Positions 10,664 to 19,080 of a stretch of DNA of 64,000 nucleotides are shown here, piece after piece (within the stretch, counting starts at the first letter, position 1; the number at the start of each line of letters is the position of its first letter). Made by a program: the position numbers and the translations under genes. A model generated the notes under the pieces. It was not told the origin of the DNA. It worked only from the letters and a program-made list of their open reading frames with translations, and made no database searches. The stretch comes from Paracoccaceae bacterium (GTDB lineage: Bacteria; Pseudomonadota; Alphaproteobacteria; Rhodobacterales; Rhodobacteraceae): assembly GCA_016938875.1 (NCBI GenBank), contig JAFGTV010000053.1:1-64000 (forward strand), written 5' to 3'.

Positions 10664-12505
10664 GTGTTCCGTTTCTTTGAAACCCTTGTCGATCCCTATG
10701 TGGCGTATGAGCAGAGCGACGCCCCGCCCCGGCGGCTGGCGCCGTTCCTGTGGGACTATGCGCGCCCTTTTTCCAAGGTTTTCGTGGCGGCGACGATCTT
10801 GGCGATTGTCGTGGCCGGGGTCGAGGTCTGGTTGATCCACGCGATGGGACAGGTGGTTGATATCCTGTCCTCGGGCACCCCCGATCAGGTCTGGGCGGAC
10901 CATGGCACGGCATTGATCATGCTGGCGGTGTTCATCCTGATCGTGCGGCCGGTGTTGCAGGGTTTGGACGTGGCCATCCTGAACAACGCGATCATGCCCA
11001 ATTTCGGCACGCTGATTCGCTGGCGGTCCCATGCGCAGGTGCTGCGCCAGTCGGTTGGCTGGTTCGAGAACGACTTTGCCGGGCGGATCGCCAACCGGAT
11101 CATGCAGACCCCCCCGGCGGCCGGCGAGGCGGTATTCCAGATTTTTGACGCCATCGCCTTTGCGATTGCTTACGCGGTGGGCGCGCTGATCCTGCTGTCG
11201 CAGGCGGATATGCGGTTGGCCCTGCCGCTGATCCTGTGGCTGCTGCTGTATGCGGCCCTGGTGCGGTGGACGATGCGGCGGGTGGGGCCCGCGTCCAAGG
11301 CCGCCTCGGCCGCGCGCAGTGCGGTGACGGGGCGCGTGGTGGATGCCTATACCAACATCCATTCGGTCAAGCTTTTCGCCCATCACGACCGCGAACTGGC
11401 CTATGCCAAAGAGGCGATCGACGAAACCCGCCGGACCTTTGGTGCCGAGATGCGGATTTTCACCAAGATGGACGTGGCGCTGACTGCGCTGAACGGGTTT
11501 CTGATCGTGGCGGTGGTGGGCTGGGCGATCGCGCTATGGATGCAGGGGTCGGCCAGCGTCGGCGTGGTGGCGGCGGCGACGGCGCTGACGCTGCGGCTGA
11601 ACGCGATGACCGGCTGGATCATGTGGGCGCTGTCCAGTTTCTTTCGCTCGCTCGGTGTGGTTGCCGAAGGGATGGAGACGATTGCCCAACCGATCACCCT
11701 GACCGACACGCCCGGCGCGCCTGCGCTGAATCTGACCGACGGGCGGATCGAGATTCAGGGACTAACACATCACTATGGGCGCGGGTCCGGCGGGTTGGCG
11801 GGGATTGATCTGACCCTGGCGCCAGGGGAAAAGGTGGGTCTGGTGGGCCGGTCCGGGGCCGGGAAATCGACCCTGGTCAAGCTGCTGCTGAGGTTTTACG
11901 ACGCCGAGGGCGGGCGCATCCTGATCGACGGGCAGGACATTACCCAGGTCACCCAGGAAAGCCTGCGCCGCCACATCGGCATGGTCAGCCAGGACGCCAG
12001 CCTGCTGCACCGCTCGGTACGCGACAACATCCTTTACGGTCGCCCCGAGGCCAGCGAGGACGAGATGATCGCCGCCGCCAAACGGGCCGAGGCGCATGAG
12101 TTCATTCAGGATCTGCAAGATCCCGAGGGGCGGCGCGGCTATGACGCGCAGGTGGGCGAGCGGGGCGTAAAGCTGTCCGGCGGTCAGCGTCAGCGGGTGG
12201 CGCTGGCCCGTGCGATCCTCAAGGACGCCCCGATCCTGGTGCTGGACGAGGCGACATCGGCCCTGGATTCAGAGGTCGAGGCGGCGATTCAGGAAACCCT
12301 TTACGGTGTGATGGAGGGAAAGACCGTCATCGCCATCGCGCACCGGCTGTCCACCATCGCGCATATGGACCGCATCGTTGTCATTGATGACGGCCACATC
12401 GCCGAAGAGGGCAGCCATGCAACGCTCTTGGCGCAAAATGGGCTTTACGCGCGGTTCTGGGCGCGGCAATCGGGTGGCTTCATCGGAACGGAGGCCGCCG
12501 AGTGA
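10664..12505 (+). CDS. ABC exporter, fused membrane and ATPase domains
   Basis: A 613-aa half-transporter. A six-helix type I exporter domain covers roughly residues 30-340; the nucleotide-binding domain follows, with Walker A GRSGAGKST near residue 395, signature LSGGQRQRVA near 503 and Walker B ILVLDEATSAL near 523. It would work as a dimer exporting a lipid, peptide or drug. I choose GTG at 10664 because AAAGG lies upstream and the family N-terminus begins here (FRFFETLVDPY); an in-frame extension runs back into lysE. The stop overlaps the next start (GTGA). Confidence 0.93.
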   Translation: MFRFFETLVDPYVAYEQSDAPPRRLAPFLWDYARPFSKVFVAATILAIVVAGVEVWLIHAMGQVVDILSSGTPDQVWADHGTALIMLAVFILIVRPVLQGLDVAILNNAIMPNFGTLIRWRSHAQVLRQSVGWFENDFAGRIANRIMQTPPAAGEAVFQIFDAIAFAIAYAVGALILLSQADMRLALPLILWLLLYAALVRWTMRRVGPASKAASAARSAVTGRVVDAYTNIHSVKLFAHHDRELAYAKEAIDETRRTFGAEMRIFTKMDVALTALNGFLIVAVVGWAIALWMQGSASVGVVAAATALTLRLNAMTGWIMWALSSFFRSLGVVAEGMETIAQPITLTDTPGAPALNLTDGRIEIQGLTHHYGRGSGGLAGIDLTLAPGEKVGLVGRSGAGKSTLVKLLLRFYDAEGGRILIDGQDITQVTQESLRRHIGMVSQDASLLHRSVRDNILYGRPEASEDEMIAAAKRAEAHEFIQDLQDPEGRRGYDAQVGERGVKLSGGQRQRVALARAILKDAPILVLDEATSALDSEVEAAIQETLYGVMEGKTVIAIAHRLSTIAHMDRIVVIDDGHIAEEGSHATLLAQNGLYARFWARQSGGFIGTEAAE

Positions 12506-13716
12506 CCTATGTGATCGACCGGCTGAGCCTGCGTGGCGAAGGTGTGACCGCCGAGGGGATCACCGTGCCCCTGACCCTGCCCGGCGAAGAGATTGACGGC
12601 GAGGTGAAGGGCGGACGCATCGCGCGGCCCCGGATCGTCACGCCGGTGCCGGACCGCGTGCGCGCGCCCTGTGCCCATTTCGCCCAATGCGGCGGCTGTG
12701 CGTTGCAGCACGCCAGCAACGATTTCGTTGCGGCGTGGAAAGCGCAGGTCGTCGACCGGGCGCTGTCCGGCCAGGGGCTGAGCGCGCCGATGCGTCCGAT
12801 CCTGACCTCACCCCCGGCGACCCGGCGGCGGGCCACGCTGGCCGGGCGGCGCACCAAAAAGGGTGTTCTGGTGGGGTTTCACGCCCGCGCCTCGGACGTG
12901 GTGGTGCCGATTTCGGGCTGCCGTTTGCTGCACCCCGACCTGATGGCCGCCCTGCCCGCCTGTGAAGAGATCACGCGGCTGGGCGCGTCGCGCAAGGGGT
13001 CCATCGCGCTGACCCTGACCCGGTCCGAGGATGGCGTGGACCTGGCCGTGGCCGAGGCGCGCCCGGTCGATCCGGCCCTGTTTGCGCAGTTGGGCGCGCT
13101 GGCGGAACGGCACGATCTGGCACGGCTGACCTGGAACGGCGATCTGCTGGCCGAACGCCGCCCGCCGCGTCAACGCATGGGCCGCGCCCATGTCGTGCCG
13201 CCGCCTGGCGCGTTCTTGCAGGCGACCGAGGCGGGGCAGGCCGCCCTGACCCGGGCGGTGATCGCGGCTCTGGGCGATGCGCGCAGGGTGGCCGATCTGT
13301 TCGCGGGCTGTGGCACCTTTGCCCTGCCCTTGGCCGAGCGGGCCGAGGTGATGGCGGTCGAGGGATCGGCAGAGATGCTGGCGGCGCTGGATGCCGGGTG
13401 GCGCGCGGCGCCGGGGTTGAAACGGATCACTACCCAGGCGCGCGATCTGTTTCGTCGGCCCCTGAGTGCGGCGGAACTGGCGGGGTTCGACGCGGTTGCG
13501 ATCGACCCGCCACGGGCCGGTGCAGAGGCGCAGGTGGCGGAAATCGCCGCCTCGACCGTCGGCCGGATCGCCATGGTGTCGTGCAATCCGGTGACCTTTG
13601 CACGGGATGCAAAGCGGCTCTGTTCCGCCGGATTCGTGCTGAAATGGGTGCAGGTCGTGGATCAATTCCGCTGGTCCGGCCATGTCGAGCTGGCGGCATC
13701 GTTTGGCCGGGTGTGA
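12502..13716 (+). CDS. TrmA/RumA-family RNA (uracil-5-)-methyltransferase
   Basis: S-adenosylmethionine-dependent m5U methyltransferase acting on rRNA or tRNA. A Cys set C57-x5-C63-x2-C66 plus Cys139 should bind a [4Fe-4S] cluster, as in RlmD. The methyltransferase core shows DLFAGCGTFALPLA, IDPPRAG, and the catalytic VSCNPVTFARD with nucleophile near Cys361. At 404 aa it is shorter than E. coli RlmD because the N-terminal TRAM-like region is reduced. Whether it modifies 23S rRNA or another RNA cannot be decided. The start is GTG, overlapping the ABC transporter stop by four bases. Confidence 0.9.
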   Translation: MTYVIDRLSLRGEGVTAEGITVPLTLPGEEIDGEVKGGRIARPRIVTPVPDRVRAPCAHFAQCGGCALQHASNDFVAAWKAQVVDRALSGQGLSAPMRPILTSPPATRRRATLAGRRTKKGVLVGFHARASDVVVPISGCRLLHPDLMAALPACEEITRLGASRKGSIALTLTRSEDGVDLAVAEARPVDPALFAQLGALAERHDLARLTWNGDLLAERRPPRQRMGRAHVVPPPGAFLQATEAGQAALTRAVIAALGDARRVADLFAGCGTFALPLAERAEVMAVEGSAEMLAALDAGWRAAPGLKRITTQARDLFRRPLSAAELAGFDAVAIDPPRAGAEAQVAEIAASTVGRIAMVSCNPVTFARDAKRLCSAGFVLKWVQVVDQFRWSGHVELAASFGRV

Positions 13717-13742
13717 TCGCCGCTTTATGCGGGCGGGCGATT

Positions 13743-13751
13743 TGCTATACT
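13743..13751 (+). promoter_or_regulatory. Extended -10 promoter for the L,D-transpeptidase gene
   Basis: TGCTATACT matches the extended -10 form TGnTATAAT with one mismatch, 35 bases before the ATG at 13786. No convincing -35 is visible (CTTTAT at 13723-13728). Confidence 0.5.
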
Positions 13752-13785
13752 GCGGCCAAACAAAATCGGGCGCGGGCAGACCCAG

Positions 13786-14280
13786 ATGATTGACAGACGG
13801 ACGTTTCTGACGCTTTCGGCAGCGGCGGCGCTGACCGGGTGCGGCTCCAAGTTCAAGAGCTATGATGGGCCAGAGGTCACGCAGATCGTCGTCTACAAGG
13901 AACGGCGGCGCATGTACCTGCTGCATCAGAACCAGGTGCTGAAGGATTATGCCATCGACCTGGGCTTTGCCCCCGAGGGCGACAAGCAGCACGAGGGCGA
14001 CGGGCGCACCCCCGAGGGGCGCTATTTGATCGACCGGCGCAATCCCGACAGCCAGTTCCACCTGTCGCTGGGCATTTCTTACCCCAACGCGCAAGACATC
14101 GAAGAGGCCAAGGCCCTGGGCAAGGCCCCCGGTGGCGACATTTTTATCCACGGCCGATCGCCCAAGAACCGTCGCAAGGGTGCGGACTGGACCGCAGGCT
14201 GCATCTCGGTCAAGGACGGCGATATCGAGGATATCTACGCGATGGTGCGCGAGGGCACCGTGATCGACATCCACCCTTAA
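13786..14280 (+). CDS. L,D-transpeptidase (YkuD) family lipoprotein
   Basis: A 164-aa envelope protein with a lipoprotein signal (LTGC, lipid Cys19). The YkuD catalytic block is present: IFIHGRSP and TAGCISV, with nucleophile Cys139. Such enzymes make 3-3 peptidoglycan cross-links, attach proteins to peptidoglycan, or act as murein amidases. Charged residues replace the usual Ser before Gly-Cys, and the protein is short and lacks LysM or peptidoglycan-binding domains. It forms an envelope cluster with the CAP lipoprotein and a second YkuD protein downstream. Confidence 0.88.
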   Translation: MIDRRTFLTLSAAAALTGCGSKFKSYDGPEVTQIVVYKERRRMYLLHQNQVLKDYAIDLGFAPEGDKQHEGDGRTPEGRYLIDRRNPDSQFHLSLGISYPNAQDIEEAKALGKAPGGDIFIHGRSPKNRRKGADWTAGCISVKDGDIEDIYAMVREGTVIDIHP

Positions 14281-14295
14281 CGGGGTGCCGGCCGA

Positions 14296-14838
14296 TCACA
14301 TCCCGCCAATGGGTTGGGCTGCCCTGCGGCCTGTTACCAGGGTCCACCAGATCTTGCCGTTCATTTCCTGGTAGAAGGCAAAACCAAGGTCAGTGGCCTT
14401 GGGGTCCAGCACAACGTCGCGCGAGCCGGGTTCTTCCATCCAGTCGGCCAGGGTTTCCAGCTCTGTCTCGTAGGTTTCAGAGATGTTTTCACCCTGCATC
14501 GTGCCGGCATAGCCCGTCCGCGCCACCCGGTCCAACGGCGACGAGCCGTCAGAGCCAAAGTGCCAGGGCCGATTCTGAACCGACATGTCGCGGGAATGGG
14601 TGGCGGCGGCGGCGGTCAGCCGCGCGTCCAGTTCCAGCGGACGCGCGCCGCGGGCCTGGCGCAACGTGTTGACGGCATCCAGCATTCGGTACTGGATCTT
14701 GGCGCTGTCACGCTGCGAGATGCGATAGATGGACGGAACCGGCTTTCCGTCTGGGCCGATGCGCATGCCGGTCGCTGCGGGGTTACAGGCCGAAAGCATG
14801 AAAATCGCGCCGATCAGGACCAGAACAAGACGTTTCAT
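14296..14838 (-). CDS. CAP-domain (SCP/PR-1-like) lipoprotein
   Basis: A 180-aa predicted lipoprotein (LSAC, lipid Cys18) with a CAP/YkwD-type domain from about residue 50: MLDAVNTLRQARGARPLELD, HSRDMSVQNRPWHFG, and GENISE. Bacterial CAP proteins are secreted or surface proteins of mostly unknown activity. The ATG at 14838 is chosen, with AAGGG upstream; a TTG one codon earlier is less likely. It is convergent with one L,D-transpeptidase gene (15-bp gap) and divergent from another, which suggests a cell-wall role. Confidence 0.85.
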   Translation of the reverse strand: MKRLVLVLIGAIFMLSACNPAATGMRIGPDGKPVPSIYRISQRDSAKIQYRMLDAVNTLRQARGARPLELDARLTAAAATHSRDMSVQNRPWHFGSDGSSPLDRVARTGYAGTMQGENISETYETELETLADWMEEPGSRDVVLDPKATDLGFAFYQEMNGKIWWTLVTGRRAAQPIGGM

Positions 14839-14936
14839 CAAAGCATCCCTTGCCGTTTGCCCGTTCTATCTAGCGGGTCTGGGGGTGCGGTTCAAACCCT
14901 ACGGGCAGGATGACGCCCAGGTGACAGGTCTTTGAA

Positions 14937-14965
14937 TTGCGACTGCGGCGAACAAGACCTATTAT
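14937..14965 (+). promoter_or_regulatory. Promoter for the second L,D-transpeptidase gene
   Basis: TTGCGA (14937-14942) and TATTAT (14960-14965) are separated by 17 bases, with an AT-rich discriminator, 41 bases before the ATG at 15007. This is one of the best housekeeping-type promoters visible in the window. Confidence 0.6.
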
Positions 14966-15006
14966 AAACGGGAAACAACAAAAATTCCGCCACGACGGAG
15001 CGAAAC

Positions 15007-15609
15007 ATGAGCCCCCGACCCCCCCTCAGCCTGAATCGGCGCCGCTTCATGGGCGGATCTGCGCTTGCGCTGGGCAGCTTGGCCGCGCCGGCCGTCATGG
15101 CGCAGACCTTCCCCGAAGAGAACGAGCGCGATACCACCGAGATCGTTCGGCATAACATTTCCAGCTTTCGCGCGTTGGAGTGGCAGCCCTATTTCGCCTC
15201 GCTTTCGATGGGGGCGATCCTGGTCGATACGACCTCGCGGGCGCTGCATTTCTGGTCAGAGGATGAAACGGTCTACAAGCTCTACCCGACCTCTGTGCCG
15301 CTGTCCGAGGATCTGACCCGCCGTGGCCGCACCAGCGTGGTGCGCAAGGTCGAGGGCCCGTCCTGGAGCCCGACACCGGCGATGAAGATTCGCAATCCCG
15401 AGTGGCCCGATTACGTCGGCCCGGGGCCGGACAACCCGCTGGGCACCCATGCGCTGTACCTGGGCTGGACCTATTACCGGATCCACGGGACGCACGACAC
15501 GCGCAAAATCGGGCGACGATCCTCTAACGGCTGTATCGGTCTTTACAATGAACATATCGCCGAATTGTTTGGATACGCCAAGGTTGGAACCCAAGTGTTG
15601 CTTATTTGA
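15007..15609 (+). CDS. Tat-exported L,D-transpeptidase (YkuD) protein
   Basis: A 200-aa protein with a twin-arginine leader (NRRRFMGG, residues 10-17, hydrophobic stretch, then AMA-like cleavage VMAQ). The catalytic block is YRIHGTHD followed by SSNGCIGLYN, with the nucleophile at Cys176. It should form 3-3 peptidoglycan cross-links or related bonds in the periplasm. Export through Tat implies that it folds before crossing the membrane. Together with the lipoprotein paralogue at 13786 and the CAP protein it makes a cell-wall group, each with its own promoter. Confidence 0.92.
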   Translation: MSPRPPLSLNRRRFMGGSALALGSLAAPAVMAQTFPEENERDTTEIVRHNISSFRALEWQPYFASLSMGAILVDTTSRALHFWSEDETVYKLYPTSVPLSEDLTRRGRTSVVRKVEGPSWSPTPAMKIRNPEWPDYVGPGPDNPLGTHALYLGWTYYRIHGTHDTRKIGRRSSNGCIGLYNEHIAELFGYAKVGTQVLLI

Positions 15610-15693
15610 CGACATTCGCGACCTTGGTGCGACACCCTGTTCTGTAATTATTGCAATGCGGGAAAAGCGTGGATTACACAGCGATTACGCGTC

Positions 15694-15699
15694 TATTAT
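15694..15699 (+). promoter_or_regulatory. Possible -10 box for the 59-aa peptide gene
   Basis: TATTAT lies 47 bases before the ATG at 15747 in an AT-rich patch. The expected -35 position holds only GGATTA, so this is a weak call. Confidence 0.3.
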
Positions 15700-15746
15700 T
15701 CCGTAACGGGGGGAGATTCCCATCCCGTGCAGTTAAGGAGAAAACC

Positions 15747-15926
15747 ATGAAGAAACTCGTCCTTGCCGCCGCTCTGTCGGCCGCCGCTTCCTCCGCCTTC
15801 GCCGGCGGCTACTCCGAGCCGATGATCGAGCCCGAAGTGATCGTCGAAGACACCTCGTCCTCGGCCGCTGGCATCGTTGTTCCGATCCTGGCCCTGCTGC
15901 TGATCGCTGCTGTCGCCTCGAACTAA
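15747..15926 (+). CDS. Small secreted or membrane peptide, 59 aa
   Basis: An unassigned 59-aa protein. Residues 1-19 look like a signal peptide (MKKLVLAAALSAAASSAFA-GG); the mature part has an acidic segment (EPMIEPEVIVEDTSSS) and then a hydrophobic helix (AAGIVVPILALLLIAAV) ending SN. After cleavage it would be a roughly 40-residue single-span peptide. TTAAGGAG stands six bases before the ATG, so it is probably well translated. It has its own transcription signals and a strong terminator. I recall similar peptides beside hemH in other Rhodobacteraceae, but no function. Confidence 0.8.
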   Translation: MKKLVLAAALSAAASSAFAGGYSEPMIEPEVIVEDTSSSAAGIVVPILALLLIAAVASN

Positions 15927-15946
15927 GTTTCGAGACCCGGACAAGG

Positions 15947-15977
15947 AAAAAGGCGGTGGATTTCCACCGCCTTTTTT
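15947..15977. terminator. Bidirectional intrinsic terminator
   Basis: A perfect 9-bp GC stem (15952-15960 with 15963-15971), extended by an A-tract and a T-tract that also pair, closes both the 59-aa peptide gene and the convergent hemH. A runs on one side and T runs on the other allow termination in both directions. Confidence 0.92.
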
Positions 15978-16009
15978 CATGTCCAACCCCAGCGACCCGT
16001 CGGTGGGGT

Positions 16010-17134
16010 TTAATCCAGCCAACCCTTCAGGTTGGTCTTGATGACCTCGCACAGCGCGTGGATATGCGCGTCGTCATCGTTCAGGCAGGGGATATAGGTG
16101 AACTCCTCTCCGCCTGCCTCTTCAAAGCTTTCGTGGATCTCTTCGTTGATCTCTTCCAGCGTCTCGATGCAGTCGGCGGAAAAGGCGGGGGCGATCACCG
16201 CGATCTTCTTCTTGCCCTGCTCGGCCAGGCGCGCGACCTCTTCGACCGTATAGGGTTGCAGCCATTCCTCGGGGCCGAAACGCGACTGAAAGGTCGTCGT
16301 GATCTGGTCATCCGACCAGCCCAGACGCTCTTTCAACAGGCGCGTCGTTTTCTGGCACTGACAATGGTACGGGTCGCCTTCGGTCAGATAGCGTTGCGGC
16401 ACCCCGTGATAGGAACACACCAGGATGTCGGGCTTGCTTTCCATGTTCGCATAGGCGCGCTCGACTGAGGCGGCCAGCGCGTCGATGTAAAGCGGATCGT
16501 CGAAATAGGACGTGATCGTGCGGGCCGGCGGTTGCCACTTCTCGGCCATCAGCGCGCGAAAGAAATGATCATTCGCCGTCGCAGAGGTCGCCCCGGAATA
16601 TTGCGGATAAAGCGGGAAGAACAGAACCTTGCGGCAGCCCTTTTCGGACATCTGGCGGACCTTGGAGCGGGTCGAGGGACTGCCGTAGCGCATGCAGAAG
16701 TCGACCTCGATCTCGTCGCCATAGATGGCCTCAAGCTCGGCGCGAACCTTGCGCGTCTGGGCCTTGGTGATGGTCATCAGCGGGCTTTCGCCCTCTTCTT
16801 CGTTCCAGATCGACTTGTACGCCTCGCCCGACGAGAACGGCCGTTTCGTCAGGATGATCAGCTGCAGCAGCGGCTGCCAGATCCAGGAGGGATAGTCGAT
16901 CACCCGCTTGTCCGACAGAAACTCGTTCAGATACCGGCGCATCGACCAATAGTCATAGCCGTCGGGCGTTCCGAGATTGGCCAGCAGCACGCCGACCTTG
17001 GCCGGCTTGATCGCGGGGTGATCGGCCGGGGCATGGATCGGGCATTGTGCCGCGTCGGGGGCGGGCATGGGTGACGTGCCGCCCTGCTTGGAATCAAACA
17101 TAGTCTCGGTTCCGGTGTTTCTATCGCGCTTCAC
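16010..17134 (-). CDS. hemH: Ferrochelatase
   Basis: Inserts ferrous iron into protoporphyrin IX, the last step of heme synthesis. The core LLANLGTPDGYDYWSMRRYLNEFL, the conserved His in CSYHGVPQRYL and the acidic PAFSADCIETLEEI segment identify the family. At 374 aa it has about 45 residues before the conserved start of the fold, including CPIH. I use GTG at 17134 because GAGG lies eight bases upstream; an internal ATG at 17101 has no clear ribosome-binding site. It is convergent with the small peptide gene across a shared terminator. Confidence 0.95.
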   Translation of the reverse strand: MKRDRNTGTETMFDSKQGGTSPMPAPDAAQCPIHAPADHPAIKPAKVGVLLANLGTPDGYDYWSMRRYLNEFLSDKRVIDYPSWIWQPLLQLIILTKRPFSSGEAYKSIWNEEEGESPLMTITKAQTRKVRAELEAIYGDEIEVDFCMRYGSPSTRSKVRQMSEKGCRKVLFFPLYPQYSGATSATANDHFFRALMAEKWQPPARTITSYFDDPLYIDALAASVERAYANMESKPDILVCSYHGVPQRYLTEGDPYHCQCQKTTRLLKERLGWSDDQITTTFQSRFGPEEWLQPYTVEEVARLAEQGKKKIAVIAPAFSADCIETLEEINEEIHESFEEAGGEEFTYIPCLNDDDAHIHALCEVIKTNLKGWLD

Positions 17135-17173
17135 TGATAATTCCTCAGGGACATAAACGGATTTGGGCGAGGG

Positions 17174-18016
17174 TCAATCAATCCCCCGACCCTTTTGGTC
17201 GGAAAACCCCTGCTCGACCGTCCCCAGGGCCGCGGCCAGCCGGGTGCGGGCGGCACCCGGGCGCAGCGGTTTTTGCTGGGTCTCCGAAGGGGCCCACCCG
17301 GTGAGGTAAATCATCTCGGCGGTTGCGGGAATGCGGCCATCCGGCCCGGCATGGGCCTGGGCATAGCGCCGGGCGGCCTCGGGGAACAGCGCACGGGGGG
17401 CGGGCGCACGGTGCCGCGTGGCCAGGGCATTGGTCTCGCCCATGGCGCGCAATTCGGCCATCAGGTGCAGCGGAGTTTGGTAAGAGACCTTGAAAACAAC
17501 GCTATCGGCGACGGGCAGGGCGAATCCGGCGCGTTGCAGCAGCGCACCCAGATCGCGGATCTCGGCCATTGGCAAAACGCGCGGCGACAGCCCGCCGGTC
17601 AGCGCGACCTCTGCCTCGGCCAGGGCGCTGCGCAACTCGTGCAGGCTGCGCCCACCGAACAGCACCCCCAGGAACAACCCGTCGGGTTTCAGGGCCCGGC
17701 GACATTGCACCAACTGCCCCACCGGATCGTTCGCCCAGTGCAGGCCCAGCGCATGGATCACAAGATCGTGCGCACCCTCGTCCAGGGTCAGGATGTCGGT
17801 ATCGGCAACCTGACGGGCCTGGGGAAAGGCCGCGCCCCAAAAATCGGGAAAGCCAGAGATGATCGCTGGTGCGGTAAAGGTTCTGTTAACCTCTTTGAGC
17901 CTTTCCTGAATCTCATCCGCCGCCGTCTCGTGCAGGAACAGCGCCGGGGCGCGCAGGGCGCGGGCGCGGGCGCGGATCAGCGCCGGTCGGTCGGTCAGGT
18001 CAGGGGGGCGGGACAT
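17174..18016 (-). CDS. BioC/NDUFAF5-like methyltransferase-fold protein
   Basis: A 280-aa class I SAM-binding fold protein. HDLVIHALGLHWANDPVGQL and the LKPDGLFLGVLFGG strand match the BioC/NDUFAF5 branch, whose mitochondrial member hydroxylates an arginine of complex I subunit NDUFS7. The glycine-rich motif I is weak (after FTAPAIISGF), as in NDUFAF5-like proteins. A role in complex I assembly is an inference from that resemblance; a malonyl-ACP methyltransferase role in biotin synthesis is less likely since no bio genes are nearby. Divergent from comF with 44 bp between. Confidence 0.75.
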   Translation of the reverse strand: MSRPPDLTDRPALIRARARALRAPALFLHETAADEIQERLKEVNRTFTAPAIISGFPDFWGAAFPQARQVADTDILTLDEGAHDLVIHALGLHWANDPVGQLVQCRRALKPDGLFLGVLFGGRSLHELRSALAEAEVALTGGLSPRVLPMAEIRDLGALLQRAGFALPVADSVVFKVSYQTPLHLMAELRAMGETNALATRHRAPAPRALFPEAARRYAQAHAGPDGRIPATAEMIYLTGWAPSETQQKPLRPGAARTRLAAALGTVEQGFSDQKGRGID

Positions 18017-18060
18017 CGGCTCTCCGGCGGGTTCGGGTGCAATGTAGGGGGCCGGGGGCC

Positions 18061-18780
18061 ATGTTGCAAAGTGCGTTGCGCCTGATTTATCCGCCGCGTT
18101 GCGTTTCGTGCGGGGATCTGGTCGAGCGGGATTTTGGCCTGTGCCTGGGCTGTTGGGGGCAAACGCCGTTCATCGGCGGGCTGGTGTGCGACTGCTGCGG
18201 CACCCCCCTGCCGGGCGAGGATACCGGGGCCCCGGAATATTGCGACGACTGTCTGGCGCGGCCGCGACCGTGGACGCGCGGGCGCGCGGCGCTGATCTAT
18301 GCCGACAAGGGGCGCGCACTGGTGCTGGCGTTGAAACATGGCGATCGCACCGACCTGGCCCGCCCGGCTGCGCAATGGATGCTGCGCGCGGGCCAACCGA
18401 TCCTGGTGCCCGGCATGCTGGTCGCCCCGGTGCCGCTGCACCGCTGGCGGCTGTTGTCCCGGCGTTATAACCAGGCCGCGCTGCTGTCGCGCGGTGTGGC
18501 CGAGGGGGCAGGCTTTGCCCATTGTCCCGACCTGTTGACCCGCCCGCGCAAGACCGCGGTGCAGGACGGCATGGGTCCGGACGCGCGGTTTGCCAATCTG
18601 GCGGGCGCGATCGCGGTCAATCCCCGGCGCCAGGCGCTGCTGGCGGGGCGGCGGGTATTGTTGGTGGATGATGTGATGACCTCGGGGGCGACGCTGGATG
18701 CGGCCACGGGGGCCTGTTTGGCCGCAGGGGCGCAAGAGGTGCGCATTCTGGTTCTGGCGCGCGTTGCGAAACGGCCTTAA
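18061..18780 (+). CDS. comF: ComF family phosphoribosyltransferase-like protein
   Basis: A 239-aa ComF homologue. The N-terminal zinc-finger pairs are visible (CVSCG, CLGC, CDCCG, CDDC within residues 15-70), followed by a phosphoribosyltransferase fold with the PRPP loop VLLVDDVMTSGAT. In naturally competent bacteria ComF handles incoming single-stranded DNA; in many others its role is unknown, although gene-transfer agent uptake in Rhodobacter uses com genes. The start at 18061 (MLQSAL) fits the family. grxC follows after 36 bases. Confidence 0.9.
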   Translation: MLQSALRLIYPPRCVSCGDLVERDFGLCLGCWGQTPFIGGLVCDCCGTPLPGEDTGAPEYCDDCLARPRPWTRGRAALIYADKGRALVLALKHGDRTDLARPAAQWMLRAGQPILVPGMLVAPVPLHRWRLLSRRYNQAALLSRGVAEGAGFAHCPDLLTRPRKTAVQDGMGPDARFANLAGAIAVNPRRQALLAGRRVLLVDDVMTSGATLDAATGACLAAGAQEVRILVLARVAKRP

Positions 18781-18816
18781 ATCCCTATAGTTCGGCAAAA
18801 CTCCGGGGAACACACG

Positions 18817-19074
18817 ATGCAGACCGTCGAAATCTATACGTCGCCCTTTTGCGGCTATTGCCACGCGGCCAAGCGGCTGCTGGATCAAAAGGGTGTCAGC
18901 TATAGCGAGATCGATGTCGCCATCGAACCAGCCCGGCGCCAGGAAATGATGACCCGCGCCCATGGCCGCCACACGGTGCCGCAGATTTTCATCGGTCCGT
19001 CCCATATTGGCGGCTGTGATGAGCTTTATGCGCTGGAGCGGGCCGGAAAACTCGACCCCATGCTGGCGGGGTAA
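18817..19074 (+). CDS. grxC: Glutaredoxin 3
   Basis: An 85-aa dithiol glutaredoxin with active site CGYC (Cys12, Cys15), the cis-Pro TVPQIFI and GGCDELYAL. It reduces disulfides and glutathione-mixed disulfides in the cytoplasm using glutathione. Length and motifs match the GrxC family. It is followed by the nitrilase-family gene after six bases and probably co-transcribed with it. Confidence 0.95.
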   Translation: MQTVEIYTSPFCGYCHAAKRLLDQKGVSYSEIDVAIEPARRQEMMTRAHGRHTVPQIFIGPSHIGGCDELYALERAGKLDPMLAG

Positions 19075-19080
19075 GGGGGG

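Noticed and set aside
14889-14905. GGTTCAAACCC resembling a tRNA T-loop
   Set aside because: No acceptor stem, anticodon arm or D-arm can be folded around it.
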